This document shows, one piece after another, positions 27,701-42,700 of a DNA stretch of 64,000 nucleotides; within the stretch, counting starts at the first letter, position 1, and the number at the start of each line of letters is the position of its first letter. The translations under genes were made by a program, and so were the position numbers. The DNA is taken from assembly GCA_947561715.1 (NCBI GenBank), contig OX387201.1:5474001-5538000 (forward strand), read 5' to 3'. This DNA is from Ascidia mentula. Lineage: Eukaryota > Chordata > Ascidiacea > Phlebobranchia > Ascidiidae. Below the pieces are notes generated by a model. That model was not told the DNA's origin. It was given only the letters and a program-made list of their open reading frames with translations, and did no database searches.

Positions 27701-30700
27701 ACAATGATGTCGGAAGCGGCGGCACCCATCGCCTTGCCGTGTCCGCGGAATTTGCCTGGACCTCCGTAGGGGCCATAGCCGTGACCAGCGCCAGCGAGAG
27801 CACCCGCTCCAATCACCGTGTCGCCCATGGCGTGCACGAACTTGCTAAAGTCCGCGCCGCTGTCCTTGCCTCCGACGAACACGTCGCTGCCTTGAGCGTT
27901 CGCTGCCAGTGCCTTTCCGAGAGCCGCGTTGTCGGCCTTGTTCGCAAGTTGCACGTCGCTGCCCGAGTTGTCATCGTCGCCAGTCACCATTTCGAAGGTT
28001 GAACCTCCAAGCACGATGCCGGACTTGGCCGCTCCGTAAGCGTCGCCGCCATATTGGCCGCCGTACTCTCCTGGATAGTATGCGTGGCCCGCTGTACCGA
28101 GACCTGCCGCGCCAGCACCGATCAGAGTGTCGCCGGCGGTGAAGATCGCCTTGCTGCCCTTTCCGCCCTTCTTGCCGCCGTCCACAAAGACGCCGCTGTC
28201 CTGAGCACCGTACGCCGCACCGAGGCCAGCTGCCAGGTTTTCGCCGAACTGGTCAGCCTTGACAGTGCCGTCGTGGCCTTCATCTCCGTAATCCTCGATC
28301 ATGAACGAGTGTCCGCCAACAATGATGTCGGAAGCGGCGGCACCCATCGCCTTGCCGTGTCCGCGGAATTTGCCTGGACCTCCGTAGGGGCCATAGCCGT
28401 GACCAGCGCCAGCGAGAGCACCCGCTCCAATCACCGTGTCGCCCATGGCGTGCACGAACTTGCTAAAGTCCGCGCCGCTGTCCTTGCCTCCGACGAACAC
28501 GTCGCTGCCTTGAGCGTTCGCTGCCAGTGCCTTTCCGAGAGCCGCGTTGTCGGCCTTGTTCGCAAGTTGCACGTCGCTGCCCGAGCTGTCATCGTCGCCA
28601 GTCACCATTTCGAAGGTTGAACCTCCAAGCACGATGCCGGACTTGGCCGCTCCGTAAGCGTCGCCGCCATATTGGCCGCCGTACTCTCCTGGATAGTATC
28701 CGTGGCCCGCTGTACCGAGACCTGCCGCGCCAGCACCGATCAGAGTGTCGCCGGCGGTGAAGATCGCCTTGCTGCCCTTTCCGCCCTTCTTGCCGCCGTC
28801 CACAAAGACGCCGCTGTCCTGAGCACCGTACGCCGCACCGAGGCCAGCTGCCAGGTTTTCGCCGAACTGGTCAGCCTTGACAGTGCCGTCGTGGCCTTCA
28901 TCTCCGTAATCCTCGATCATGAACGAGTGTCCGCCAACAATGATGTCGGAAGCGGCGGCACCCATCGCCTTGCCGTGTCCGCGGAATTTGCCTGGACCTC
29001 CGTAGGGGCCATAGCCGTGACCAGCGCCAGCGAGAGCACCCGCTCCAATCACCGTGTCGCCCATGGCGTGCACGAACTTGCTAAAGTCCGCGCCGCTGTC
29101 CTTGCCTCCGACGAACACGTCGCTGCCTTGAGCGTTCGCTGCCAGTGCCTTTCCGAGAGCCGCGTTGTCGGCCTTGTTCGCAAGTTGCACGTCGCTGCCC
29201 GAGTTGTCATCGTCGCCAGTCACCATTTCGAAGGTTGAACCTCCAAGCACGATGCCGGACTTGGCCGCTCCGTAAGCGTCGCCGCCATATTGGCCGCCGT
29301 ACTCTCCTGGATAGTATGCGTGGCCCGCTGTACCGAGACCTGCCGCGCCAGCACCGATCAGAGTGTCGCCGGCGGTGAAGATCGCCTTGCTGCCCTTGCC
29401 GCCCTTCTTGCCGCCGTCCACAAAGACGCCGCTGTCCTGAGCACCGTACGCCGCACCGAGGCCAGCTGCCAGGTTTTCGCCGAACTGGTCAGCCTTGACA
29501 GTGCCGTCGTGGCCTTCATCTCCGTAATCCTCGATCATGAACGAGTGTCCGCCAACAATGATGTCGGAAGCGGCGGCACCCATCGCCTTGCCGTGTCCGC
29601 GGAATTTGCCTGGACCTCCGTAGGGGCCATAGCCGTGACCAGCGCCAGCGAGAGCACCCGCTCCAATCACCGTGTCGCCCATGGCGTGCACGAACTTGCT
29701 AAAGTCCGCGCCGCTGTCCTTGCCTCCGACGAACACGTCGCTGCCTTGAGCGTTCGCTGCCAGTGCCTTTCCGAGAGCCGCGTTGTCGGCCTTGTTCGCA
29801 AGTTGCACGTCGCTGCCCGAGCTGTCATCGTCGCCAGTCACCATTTCGAAGGTTGAACCTCCAAGCACGATGCCGGACTTGGCCGCTCCGTAAGCGTCGC
29901 CGCCATATTGGCCGCCGTACTCTCCTGGATAGTATCCGTGGCCCGCTGTACCGAGACCTGCCGCGCCAGCACCGATCAGAGTGTCGCCGGCGGTGAAGAT
30001 CGCCTTGCTGCCCTTTCCGCCCTTCTTGCCGCCGTCCACAAAGACGCCGCTGTCCTGAGCACCGTACGCCGCACCGAGGCCAGCTGCCAGGTTTTCGCCG
30101 AACTGGTCAGCCTTGACAGTGCCGTCGTGGCCTTCATCTCCGTAATCCTCGATCATGAACGAGTGTCCGCCAACAATGATGTCGGAAGCGGCGGCACCCA
30201 TCGCCTTGCCGTGTCCGCGGAATTTGCCTGGACCTCCGTAGGGGCCATAGCCGTGACCAGCGCCAGCGAGAGCACCCGCTCCAATCACCGTGTCGCCCAT
30301 GGCGTGCACGAACTTGCTAAAGTCCGCGCCGCTGTCCTTGCCTCCGACGAACACGTCGCTGCCTTGAGCGTTCGCTGCCAGTGCCTTTCCGAGAGCCGCG
30401 TTGTCGGCCTTGTTCGCAAGTTGCACGTCGCTGCCCGAGTTGTCATCGTCGCCAGTCACCATTTCGAAGGTTGAACCTCCAAGCACGATGCCGGACTTGG
30501 CCGCTCCGTAAGCGTCGCCGCCATATTGGCCGCCGTACTCTCCTGGATAGTATGCGTGGCCCGCTGTACCGAGACCTGCCGCGCCAGCACCGATCAGAGT
30601 GTCGCCGGCGGTGAAGATCGCCTTGCTGCCCTTTCCGCCCTTCTTGCCGCCGTCCACAAAGACGCCGCTGTCCTGAGCACCGTACGCCGCACCGAGGCCA

Positions 30701-33700
30701 GCTGCCAGGTTTTCGCCGAACTGGTCAGCCTTGACAGTGCCGTCGTGGCCTTCATCTCCGTAATCCTCGATCATGAACGAGTGTCCGCCAACAATGATGT
30801 CGGAAGCGGCGGCACCCATCGCCTTGCCGTGTCCGCGGAATTTGCCTGGACCTCCGTAGGGGCCATAGCCGTGACCAGCGCCAGCGAGAGCACCCGCTCC
30901 AATCACCGTGTCGCCCATGGCGTGCACGAACTTGCTAAAGTCCGCGCCGCTGTCCTTGCCTCCGACGAACACGTCGCTGCCTTGAGCGTTCGCTGCCAGT
31001 GCCTTTCCGAGAGCCGCGTTGTCGGCCTTGTTCGCAAGTTGCACGTCGCTGCCCGAGCTGTCATCGTCGCCAGTCACCATTTCGAAGGTTGAACCTCCAA
31101 GCACGATGCCGGACTTGGCCGCTCCGTAAGCGTCGCCGCCATATTGGCCGCCGTACTCTCCTGGATAGTATCCGTGGCCCGCTGTACCGAGACCTGCCGC
31201 GCCAGCACCGATCAGAGTGTCGCCGGCGGTGAAGATCGCCTTGCTGCCCTTTCCGCCCTTCTTGCCGCCGTCCACAAAGACGCCGCTGTCCTGAGCACCG
31301 TACGCCGCACCGAGGCCAGCTGCCAGGTTTTCGCCGAACTGGTCAGCCTTGACAGTGCCGTCGTGGCCTTCATCTCCGTAATCCTCGATCATGAACGAGT
31401 GTCCGCCAACAATGATGTCGGAAGCGGCGGCACCCATCGCCTTGCCGTGTCCGCGGAATTTGCCTGGACCTCCGTAGGGGCCATAGCCGTGACCAGCGCC
31501 AGCGAGAGCACCCGCTCCAATCACCGTGTCGCCCATGGCGTGCACGAACTTGCTAAAGTCCGCGCCGCTGTCCTTGCCTCCGACGAACACGTCGCTGCCT
31601 TGAGCGTTCGCTGCCAGTGCCTTTCCGAGAGCCGCGTTGTCGGCCTTGTTCGCAAGTTGCACGTCGCTGCCCGAGCTGTCATCGTCGCCAGTCACCATTT
31701 CGAAGGTTGAACCTCCAAGCACGATGCCGGACTTGGCCGCTCCGTAAGCGTCGCCGCCATATTGGCCGCCGTACTCTCCTGGATAGTATGCGTGGCCCGC
31801 TGTACCGAGACCTGCCGCGCCAGCACCGATCAGAGTGTCGCCGGCGGTGAAGATCGCCTTGCTGCCCTTGCCGCCCTTCTTGCCGCCGTCCACAAAGACG
31901 CCGCTGTCCTGAGCACCGTACGCCGCACCGAGGCCAGCTGCCAGGTTTTCGCCGAACTGGTCAGCCTTGACAGTGCCGTCGTGGCCTTCATCTCCGTAAT
32001 CCTCGATCATGAACGAGTGTCCGCCAACAATGATGTCGGAAGCGGCGGCACCCATCGCCTTGCCGTGTCCGCGGAATTTGCCTGGACCTCCGTAGGGGCC
32101 ATAGCCGTGACCAGCGCCAGCGAGAGCACCCGCTCCAATCACCGTGTCGCCCATGGCGTGCACGAACTTGCTAAAGTCCGCGCCGCTGTCCTTGCCTCCG
32201 ACGAACACGTCGCTGCCTTGAGCGTTCGCTGCCAGTGCCTTTCCGAGAGCCGCGTTGTCGGCCTTGTTCGCAAGTTGCACGTCGCTGCCCGAGCTGTCAT
32301 CGTCGCCAGTCACCATTTCGAAGGTTGAACCTCCAAGCACGATGCCGGACTTGGCCGCTCCGTAAGCGTCGCCGCCATATTGGCCGCCGTACTCTCCTGG
32401 ATAGTATGCGTGGCCCGCTGTACCGAGACCTGCCGCGCCAGCACCGATCAGAGTGTCGCCGGCGGTGAAGATCGCCTTGCTGCCCTTGCCGCCCTTCTTG
32501 CCGCCGTCCACAAAGACGCCGCTGTCCTGAGCACCGTACGCCGCACCGAGGCCAGCTGCCAGGTTTTCGCCGAACTGGTCAGCCTTGACAGTGCCGTCGT
32601 GGCCTTCATCTCCGTAATCCTCGATCATGAACGAGTGTCCGCCAACAATGATGTCGGAAGCGGCGGCACCCATCGCCTTGCCGTGTCCGCGGAATTTGCC
32701 TGGACCTCCGTAGGGGCCATAGCCGTGACCAGCGCCAGCGAGAGCACCCGCTCCAATCACCGTGTCGCCCATGGCGTGCACGAACTTGCTAAAGTCCGCG
32801 CCGCTGTCCTTGCCTCCGACGAACACGTCGCTGCCTTGAGCGTTCGCTGCCAGTGCCTTTCCGAGAGCCGCGTTGTCGGCCTTGTTCGCAAGTTGCACGT
32901 CGCTGCCCGAGCTGTCATCGTCGCCAGTCACCATTTCGAAGGTTGAACCTCCAAGCACGATGCCGGACTTGGCCGCTCCGTAAGCGTCGCCGCCATATTG
33001 GCCGCCGTACTCTCCTGGATAGTATGCGTGGCCCGCTGTACCGAGACCTGCCGCGCCAGCACCGATCAGAGTGTCGCCGGCGGTGAAGATCGCCTTGCTG
33101 CCCTTTCCGCCCTTCTTGCCGCCGTCCACAAAGACGCCGCTGTCCTGAGCACCGTACGCCGCACCGAGGCCAGCTGCCAGGTTTTCGCCGAACTGGTCAG
33201 CCTTGACAGTGCCGTCGTGGCCTTCATCTCCGTAATCCTCGATCATGAACGAGTGTCCGCCAACAATGATGTCGGAAGCGGCGGCACCCATCGCCTTGCC
33301 GTGTCCGCGGAATTTGCCTGGACCTCCGTAGGGGCCATAGCCGTGACCAGCGCCAGCGAGAGCACCCGCTCCAATCACCGTGTCGCCCATGGCGTGCACG
33401 AACTTGCTAAAGTCCGCGCCGCTGTCCTTGCCTCCGACGAACACGTCGCTGCCTTGAGCGTTCGCTGCCAGTGCCTTTCCGAGAGCCGCGTTGTCGGCCT
33501 TGTTCGCAAGTTGCACGTCGCTGCCCGAGCTGTCATCGTCGCCAGTCACCATTTCGAAGGTTGAACCTCCAAGCACGATGCCGGACTTGGCCGCTCCGTA
33601 AGCGTCGCCGCCATATTGGCCGCCGTACTCTCCTGGATAGTATGCGTGGCCCGCTGTACCGAGACCTGCCGCGCCAGCACCGATCAGAGTGTCGCCGGCG

Positions 33701-36700
33701 GTGAAGATCGCCTTGCTGCCCTTTCCGCCCTTCTTGCCGCCGTCCACAAAGACGCCGCTGTCCTGAGCACCGTACGCCGCACCGAGGCCAGCTGCCAGGT
33801 TTTCGCCGAACTGGTCAGCCTTGACAGTGCCGTCGTGGCCTTCATCTCCGTAATCCTCGATCATGAACGAGTGTCCGCCAACAATGATGTCGGAAGCGGC
33901 GGCACCCATCGCCTTGCCGTGTCCGCGGAATTTGCCTGGACCTCCGTAGGGGCCATAGCCGTGACCAGCGCCAGCGAGAGCACCCGCTCCAATCACCGTG
34001 TCGCCCATGGCGTGCACGAACTTGCTAAAGTCCGCGCCGCTGTCCTTGCCTCCGACGAACACGTCGCTGCCTTGAGCGTTCGCTGCCAGTGCCTTTCCGA
34101 GAGCCGCGTTGTCGGCCTTGTTCGCAAGTTGCACGTCGCTGCCCGAGCTGTCATCGTCGCCAGTCACCATTTCGAAGGTTGAACCTCCAAGCACGATGCC
34201 GGACTTGGCCGCTCCGTAAGCGTCGCCGCCATATTGGCCGCCGTACTCTCCTGGATAGTATGCGTGGCCCGCTGTACCGAGACCTGCCGCGCCAGCACCG
34301 ATCAGAGTGTCGCCGGCGGTGAAGATCGCCTTGCTGCCCTTTCCGCCCTTCTTGCCGCCGTCCACAAAGACGCCGCTGTCCTGAGCACCGTACGCCGCAC
34401 CGAGGCCAGCTGCCAGGTTTTCGCCGAACTGGTCAGCCTTGACAGTGCCGTCGTGGCCTTCATCTCCGTAATCCTCGATCATGAACGAGTGTCCGCCAAC
34501 AATGATGTCGGAAGCGGCGGCACCCATCGCCTTGCCGTGTCCGCGGAATTTGCCTGGACCTCCGTAGGGGCCATAGCCGTGACCAGCGCCAGCGAGAGCA
34601 CCCGCTCCAATCACCGTGTCGCCCATGGCGTGCACGAACTTGCTAAAGTCCGCGCCGCTGTCCTTGCCTCCGACGAACACGTCGCTGCCTTGAGCGTTCG
34701 CTGCCAGTGCCTTTCCGAGAGCCGCGTTGTCGGCCTTGTTCGCAAGTTGCACGTCGCTGCCCGAGCTGTCATCGTCGCCAGTCACCATTTCGAAGGTTGA
34801 ACCTCCAAGCACGATGCCGGACTTGGCCGCTCCGTAAGCGTCGCCGCCATATTGGCCGCCGTACTCTCCTGGATAGTATGCGTGGCCCGCTGTACCGAGA
34901 CCTGCCGCGCCAGCACCGATCAGAGTGTCGCCGGCGGTGAAGATCGCCTTGCTGCCCTTGCCGCCCTTCTTGCCGCCGTCCACAAAGACGCCGCTGTCCT
35001 GAGCACCGTACGCCGCACCGAGGCCAGCTGCCAGGTTTTCGCCGAACTGGTCAGCCTTGACAGTGCCGTCGTGGCCTTCATCTCCGTAATCCTCGATCAT
35101 GAACGAGTGTCCGCCAACAATGATGTCGGAAGCGGCGGCACCCATCGCCTTGCCGTGTCCGCGGAATTTGCCTGGACCTCCGTAGGGGCCATAGCCGTGA
35201 CCAGCGCCAGCGAGAGCACCCGCTCCAATCACCGTGTCGCCCATGGCGTGCACGAACTTGCTAAAGTCCGCGCCGCTGTCCTTGCCTCCGACGAACACGT
35301 CGCTGCCTTGAGCGTTCGCTGCCAGTGCCTTTCCGAGAGCCGCGTTGTCGGCCTTGTTCGCAAGTTGCACGTCGCTGCCCGAGCTGTCATCGTCGCCAGT
35401 CACCATTTCGAAGGTTGAACCTCCAAGCACGATGCCGGACTTGGCCGCTCCGTAAGCGTCGCCGCCATATTGGCCGCCGTACTCTCCTGGATAGTATGCG
35501 TGGCCCGCTGTACCGAGACCTGCCGCGCCAGCACCGATCAGAGTGTCGCCGGCGGTGAAGATCGCCTTGCTGCCCTTTCCGCCCTTCTTGCCGCCGTCCA
35601 CAAAGACGCCGCTGTCCTGAGCACCGTACGCCGCACCGAGGCCAGCTGCCAGGTTTTCGCCGAACTGGTCAGCCTTGACAGTGCCGTCGTGGCCTTCATC
35701 TCCGTAATCCTCGATCATGAACGAGTGTCCGCCAACAATGATGTCGGAAGCGGCGGCACCCATCGCCTTGCCGTGTCCGCGGAATTTGCCTGGACCTCCG
35801 TAGGGGCCATAGCCGTGACCAGCGCCAGCGAGAGCACCCGCTCCAATCACCGTGTCGCCCATGGCGTGCACGAACTTGCTAAAGTCCGCGCCGCTGTCCT
35901 TGCCTCCGACGAACACGTCGCTGCCTTGAGCGTTCGCTGCCAGTGCCTTTCCGAGAGCCGCGTTGTCGGCCTTGTTCGCAAGTTGCACGTCGCTGCCCGA
36001 GCTGTCATCGTCGCCAGTCACCATTTCGAAGGTTGAACCTCCAAGCACGATGCCGGACTTGGCCGCTCCGTAAGCGTCGCCGCCATATTGGCCGCCGTAC
36101 TCTCCTGGATAGTATGCGTGGCCCGCTGTACCGAGACCTGCCGCGCCAGCACCGATCAGAGTGTCGCCGGCGGTGAAGATCGCCTTGCTGCCCTTGCCGC
36201 CCTTCTTGCCGCCGTCCACAAAGACGCCGCTGTCCTGAGCACCGTACGCCGCACCGAGGCCAGCTGCCAGGTTTTCGCCGAACTGGTCAGCCTTGACAGT
36301 GCCGTCGTGGCCTTCATCTCCGTAATCCTCGATCATGAACGAGTGTCCGCCAACAATGATGTCGGAAGCGGCGGCACCCATCGCCTTGCCGTGTCCGCGG
36401 AATTTGCCTGGACCTCCGTAGGGGCCATAGCCGTGACCAGCGCCAGCGAGAGCACCCGCTCCAATCACCGTGTCGCCCATGGCGTGCACGAACTTGCTAA
36501 AGTCCGCGCCGCTGTCCTTGCCTCCGACGAACACGTCGCTGCCTTGAGCGTTCGCTGCCAGTGCCTTTCCGAGAGCCGCGTTGTCGGCCTTGTTCGCAAG
36601 TTGCACGTCGCTGCCCGAGCTGTCATCGTCGCCAGTCACCATTTCGAAGGTTGAACCTCCAAGCACGATGCCGGACTTGGCCGCTCCGTAAGCGTCGCCG

Positions 36701-39700
36701 CCATATTGGCCGCCGTACTCTCCTGGATAGTATGCGTGGCCCGCTGTACCGAGACCTGCCGCGCCAGCACCGATCAGAGTGTCGCCGGCGGTGAAGATCG
36801 CCTTGCTGCCCTTTCCGCCCTTCTTGCCGCCGTCCACAAAGACGCCGCTGTCCTGAGCACCGTACGCCGCACCGAGGCCAGCTGCCAGGTTTTCGCCGAA
36901 CTGGTCAGCCTTGACAGTGCCGTCGTGGCCTTCATCTCCGTAATCCTCGATCATGAACGAGTGTCCGCCAACAATGATGTCGGAAGCGGCGGCACCCATC
37001 GCCTTGCCGTGTCCGCGGAATTTGCCTGGACCTCCGTAGGGGCCATAGCCGTGACCAGCGCCAGCGAGAGCACCCGCTCCAATCACCGTGTCGCCCATGG
37101 CGTGCACGAACTTGCTAAAGTCCGCGCCGCTGTCCTTGCCTCCGACGAACACGTCGCTGCCTTGAGCGTTCGCTGCCAGTGCCTTTCCGAGAGCCGCGTT
37201 GTCGGCCTTGTTCGCAAGTTGCACGTCGCTGCCCGAGCTGTCATCGTCGCCAGTCACCATTTCGAAGGTTGAACCTCCAAGCACGATGCCGGACTTGGCC
37301 GCTCCGTAAGCGTCGCCGCCATATTGGCCGCCGTACTCTCCTGGATAGTATGCGTGGCCCGCTGTACCGAGACCTGCCGCGCCAGCACCGATCAGAGTGT
37401 CGCCGGCGGTGAAGATCGCCTTGCTGCCCTTTCCGCCCTTCTTGCCGCCGTCCACAAAGACGCCGCTGTCCTGAGCACCGTACGCCGCACCGAGGCCAGC
37501 TGCCAGGTTTTCGCCGAACTGGTCAGCCTTGACAGTGCCGTCGTGGCCTTCATCTCCGTAATCCTCGATCATGAACGAGTGTCCGCCAACAATGATGTCG
37601 GAAGCGGCGGCACCCATCGCCTTGCCGTGTCCGCGGAATTTGCCTGGACCTCCGTAGGGGCCATAGCCGTGACCAGCGCCAGCGAGAGCACCCGCTCCAA
37701 TCACCGTGTCGCCCATGGCGTGCACGAACTTGCTAAAGTCCGCGCCGCTGTCCTTGCCTCCGACGAACACGTCGCTGCCTTGAGCGTTCGCTGCCAGTGC
37801 CTTTCCGAGAGCCGCGTTGTCGGCCTTGTTCGCAAGTTGCACGTCGCTGCCCGAGCTGTCATCGTCGCCAGTCACCATTTCGAAGGTTGAACCTCCAAGC
37901 ACGATGCCGGACTTGGCCGCTCCGTAAGCGTCGCCGCCATATTGGCCGCCGTACTCTCCTGGATAGTATGCGTGGCCCGCTGTACCGAGACCTGCCGCGC
38001 CAGCACCGATCAGAGTGTCGCCGGCGGTGAAGATCGCCTTGCTGCCCTTGCCGCCCTTCTTGCCGCCGTCCACAAAGACGCCGCTGTCCTGAGCACCGTA
38101 CGCCGCACCGAGGCCAGCTGCCAGGTTTTCGCCGAACTGGTCAGCCTTGACAGTGCCGTCGTGGCCTTCATCTCCGTAATCCTCGATCATGAACGAGTGT
38201 CCGCCAACAATGATGTCGGAAGCGGCGGCACCCATCGCCTTGCCGTGTCCGCGGAATTTGCCTGGACCTCCGTAGGGGCCATAGCCGTGACCAGCGCCAG
38301 CGAGAGCACCCGCTCCAATCACCGTGTCGCCCATGGCGTGCACGAACTTGCTAAAGTCCGCGCCGCTGTCCTTGCCTCCGACGAACACGTCGCTGCCTTG
38401 AGCGTTCGCTGCCAGTGCCTTTCCGAGAGCCGCGTTGTCGGCCTTGTTCGCAAGTTGCACGTCGCTGCCCGAGCTGTCATCGTCGCCAGTCACCATTTCG
38501 AAGGTTGAACCTCCAAGCACGATGCCGGACTTGGCCGCTCCGTAAGCGTCGCCGCCATATTGGCCGCCGTACTCTCCTGGATAGTATGCGTGGCCCGCTG
38601 TACCGAGACCTGCCGCGCCAGCACCGATCAGAGTGTCGCCGGCGGTGAAGATCGCCTTGCTGCCCTTGCCGCCCTTCTTGCCGCCGTCCACAAAGACGCC
38701 GCTGTCCTGAGCACCGTACGCCGCACCGAGGCCAGCTGCCAGGTTTTCGCCGAACTGGTCAGCCTTGACAGTGCCGTCGTGGCCTTCATCTCCGTAATCC
38801 TCGATCATGAACGAGTGTCCGCCAACAATGATGTCGGAAGCGGCGGCACCCATCGCCTTGCCGTGTCCGCGGAATTTGCCTGGACCTCCGTAGGGGCCAT
38901 AGCCGTGACCAGCGCCAGCGAGAGCACCCGCTCCAATCACCGTGTCGCCCATGGCGTGCACGAACTTGCTAAAGTCCGCGCCGCTGTCCTTGCCTCCGAC
39001 GAACACGTCGCTGCCTTGAGCGTTCGCTGCCAGTGCCTTTCCGAGAGCCGCGTTGTCGGCCTTGTTCGCAAGTTGCACGTCGCTGCCCGAGCTGTCATCG
39101 TCGCCAGTCACCATTTCGAAGGTTGAACCTCCAAGCACGATGCCGGACTTGGCCGCTCCGTAAGCGTCGCCGCCATATTGGCCGCCGTACTCTCCTGGAT
39201 AGTATGCGTGGCCCGCTGTACCGAGACCTGCCGCGCCAGCACCGATCAGAGTGTCGCCGGCGGTGAAGATCGCCTTGCTGCCCTTGCCGCCCTTCTTGCC
39301 GCCGTCCACAAAGACGCCGCTGTCCTGAGCACCGTACGCCGCACCGAGGCCAGCTGCCAGGTTTTCGCCGAACTGGTCAGCCTTGACAGTGCCGTCGTGG
39401 CCTTCATCTCCGTAATCCTCGATCATGAACGAGTGTCCGCCAACAATGATGTCGGAAGCGGCGGCACCCATCGCCTTGCCGTGTCCGCGGAATTTGCCTG
39501 GACCTCCGTAGGGGCCATAGCCGTGACCAGCGCCAGCGAGAGCACCCGCTCCAATCACCGTGTCGCCCATGGTGTGCACGAACTTGCTAAAGTCCGCGCC
39601 GCTGTCCTTGCCTCCGACGAACACGTCGCTGCCTTGAGCGTTCGCTGCCAGTGCCTTTCCGAGAGCCGCGTTGTCGGCCTTGTTCGCAAGTTGCACGTCG

Positions 39701-42700
39701 CTGCCCGAGCTGTCATCGTCGCCAGTCACCATTTCGAAGGTTGAACCTCCAAGCACGATGCCGGACTTGGCCGCTCCGTAAGCGTCGCCGCCATATTGGC
39801 CGCCGTACTCTCCTGGATAGTATGCGTGGCCCGCTGTACCGAGACCTGCCGCGCCAGCACCGATCAGAGTGTCGCCGGCGGTGAAGATCGCCTTGCTGCC
39901 CTTGCCGCCCTTCTTGCCGCCGTCCACAAAGACGCCGCTGTCCTGAGCACCGTACGCCGCACCGAGGCCAGCTGCCAGGTTTTCGCCGAACTGGTCAGCC
40001 TTGACAGTGCCGTCGTGGCCTTCATCTCCGTAATCCTCGATCATGAACGAGTGTCCGCCAACAATGATGTCGGAAGCGGCGGCACCCATCGCCTTGCCGT
40101 GTCCGCGGAATTTGCCTGGACCTCCGTAGGGGCCATAGCCGTGACCAGCGCCAGCGAGAGCACCCGCTCCAATCACCGTGTCGCCCATGGCGTGCACGAA
40201 CTTGCTAAAGTCCGCGCCGCTGTCCTTGCCTCCGACGAACACGTCGCTGCCTTGAGCGTTCGCTGCCAGTGCCTTTCCGAGAGCCGCGTTGTCGGCCTTG
40301 TTCGCAAGTTGCACGTCGCTGCCCGAGCTGTCATCGTCGCCAGTCACCATTTCGAAGGTTGAACCTCCAAGCACGATGCCGGACTTGGCCGCTCCGTAAG
40401 CGTCGCCGCCATATTGGCCGCCGTACTCTCCTGGATAGTATGCGTGGCCCGCTGTACCGAGACCTGCCGCGCCAGCACCGATCAGAGTGTCGCCGGCGGT
40501 GAAGATCGCCTTGCTGCCCTTGCCGCCCTTCTTGCCGCCGTCCACAAAGACGCCGCTGTCCTGAGCACCGTACGCCGCACCGAGGCCAGCTGCCAGGTTT
40601 TCGCCGAACTGGTCAGCCTTGACAGTGCCGTCGTGGCCTTCATCTCCGTAATCCTCGATCATGAACGAGTGTCCGCCAACAATGATGTCGGAAGCGGCGG
40701 CACCCATCGCCTTGCCGTGTCCGCGGAATTTGCCTGGACCTCCGTAGGGGCCATAGCCGTGACCAGCGCCAGCGAGAGCACCCGCTCCAATCACCGTGTC
40801 GCCCATGGCGTGCACGAACTTGCTAAAGTCCGCGCCGCTGTCCTTGCCTCCGACGAACACGTCGCTGCCTTGAGCGTTCGCTGCCAGTGCCTTTCCGAGA
40901 GCCGCGTTGTCGGCCTTGTTCGCAAGTTGCACGTCGCTGCCCGAGCTGTCATCGTCGCCAGTCACCATTTCGAAGGTTGAACCTCCAAGCACGATGCCGG
41001 ACTTGGCCGCTCCGTAAGCGTCGCCGCCATATTGGCCGCCGTACTCTCCTGGATAGTATGCGTGGCCCGCTGTACCGAGACCTGCCGCGCCAGCACCGAT
41101 CAGAGTGTCGCCGGCGGTGAAGATCGCCTTGCTGCCCTTTCCGCCCTTCTTGCCGCCGTCCACAAAGACGCCGCTGTCCTGAGCACCGTACGCCGCACCG
41201 AGGCCAGCTGCCAGGTTTTCGCCGAACTGGTCAGCCTTGACAGTGCCGTCGTGGCCTTCATCTCCGTAATCCTCGATCATGAACGAGTGTCCGCCAACAA
41301 TGATGTCGGAAGCGGCGGCACCCATCGCCTTGCCGTGTCCGCGGAATTTGCCTGGACCTCCGTAGGGGCCATAGCCGTGACCAGCGCCAGCGAGAGCACC
41401 CGCTCCAATCACCGTGTCGCCCATGGCGTGCACGAACTTGCTAAAGTCCGCGCCGCTGTCCTTGCCTCCGACGAACACGTCGCTGCCTTGAGCGTTCGCT
41501 GCCAGTGCCTTTCCGAGAGCCGCGTTGTCGGCCTTGTTCGCAAGTTGCACGTCGCTGCCCGAGCTGTCATCGTCGCCAGTCACCATTTCGAAGGTTGAAC
41601 CTCCAAGCACGATGCCGGACTTGGCCGCTCCGTAAGCGTCGCCGCCATATTGGCCGCCGTACTCTCCTGGATAGTATGCGTGGCCCGCTGTACCGAGACC
41701 TGCCGCGCCAGCACCGATCAGAGTGTCGCCGGCGGTGAAGATCGCCTTGCTGCCCTTTCCGCCCTTCTTGCCGCCGTCCACAAAGACGCCGCTGTCCTGA
41801 GCACCGTACGCCGCACCGAGGCCAGCTGCCAGGTTTTCGCCGAACTGGTCAGCCTTGACAGTGCCGTCGTGGCCTTCATCTCCGTAATCCTCGATCATGA
41901 ACGAGTGTCCGCCAACAATGATGTCGGAAGCGGCGGCACCCATCGCCTTGCCGTGTCCGCGGAATTTGCCTGGACCTCCGTAGGGGCCATAGCCGTGACC
42001 AGCGCCAGCGAGAGCACCCGCTCCAATCACCGTGTCGCCCATGGCGTGCACGAACTTGCTAAAGTCCGCGCCGCTGTCCTTGCCTCCGACGAACACGTCG
42101 CTGCCTTGAGCGTTCGCTGCCAGTGCCTTTCCGAGAGCCGCGTTGTCGGCCTTGTTCGCAAGTTGCACGTCGCTGCCCGAGCTGTCATCGTCGCCAGTCA
42201 CCATTTCGAAGGTTGAACCTCCAAGCACGATGCCGGACTTGGCCGCTCCGTAAGCGTCGCCGCCATATTGGCCGCCGTACTCTCCTGGATAGTATGCGTG
42301 GCCCGCTGTACCGAGACCTGCCGCGCCAGCACCGATCAGAGTGTCGCCGGCGGTGAAGATCGCCTTGCTGCCCTTGCCGCCCTTCTTGCCGCCGTCCACA
42401 AAGACGCCGCTGTCCTGAGCACCGTACGCCGCACCGAGGCCAGCTGCCAGGTTTTCGCCGAACTGGTCAGCCTTGACAGTGCCGTCGTGGCCTTCATCTC
42501 CGTAATCCTCGATCATGAACGAGTGTCCGCCAACAATGATGTCGGAAGCGGCGGCACCCATCGCCTTGCCGTGTCCGCGGAATTTGCCTGGACCTCCGTA
42601 GGGGCCATAGCCGTGACCAGCGCCAGCGAGAGCACCCGCTCCAATCACCGTGTCGCCCATGGCGTGCACGAACTTGCTAAAGTCCGCGCCGCTGTCCTTG

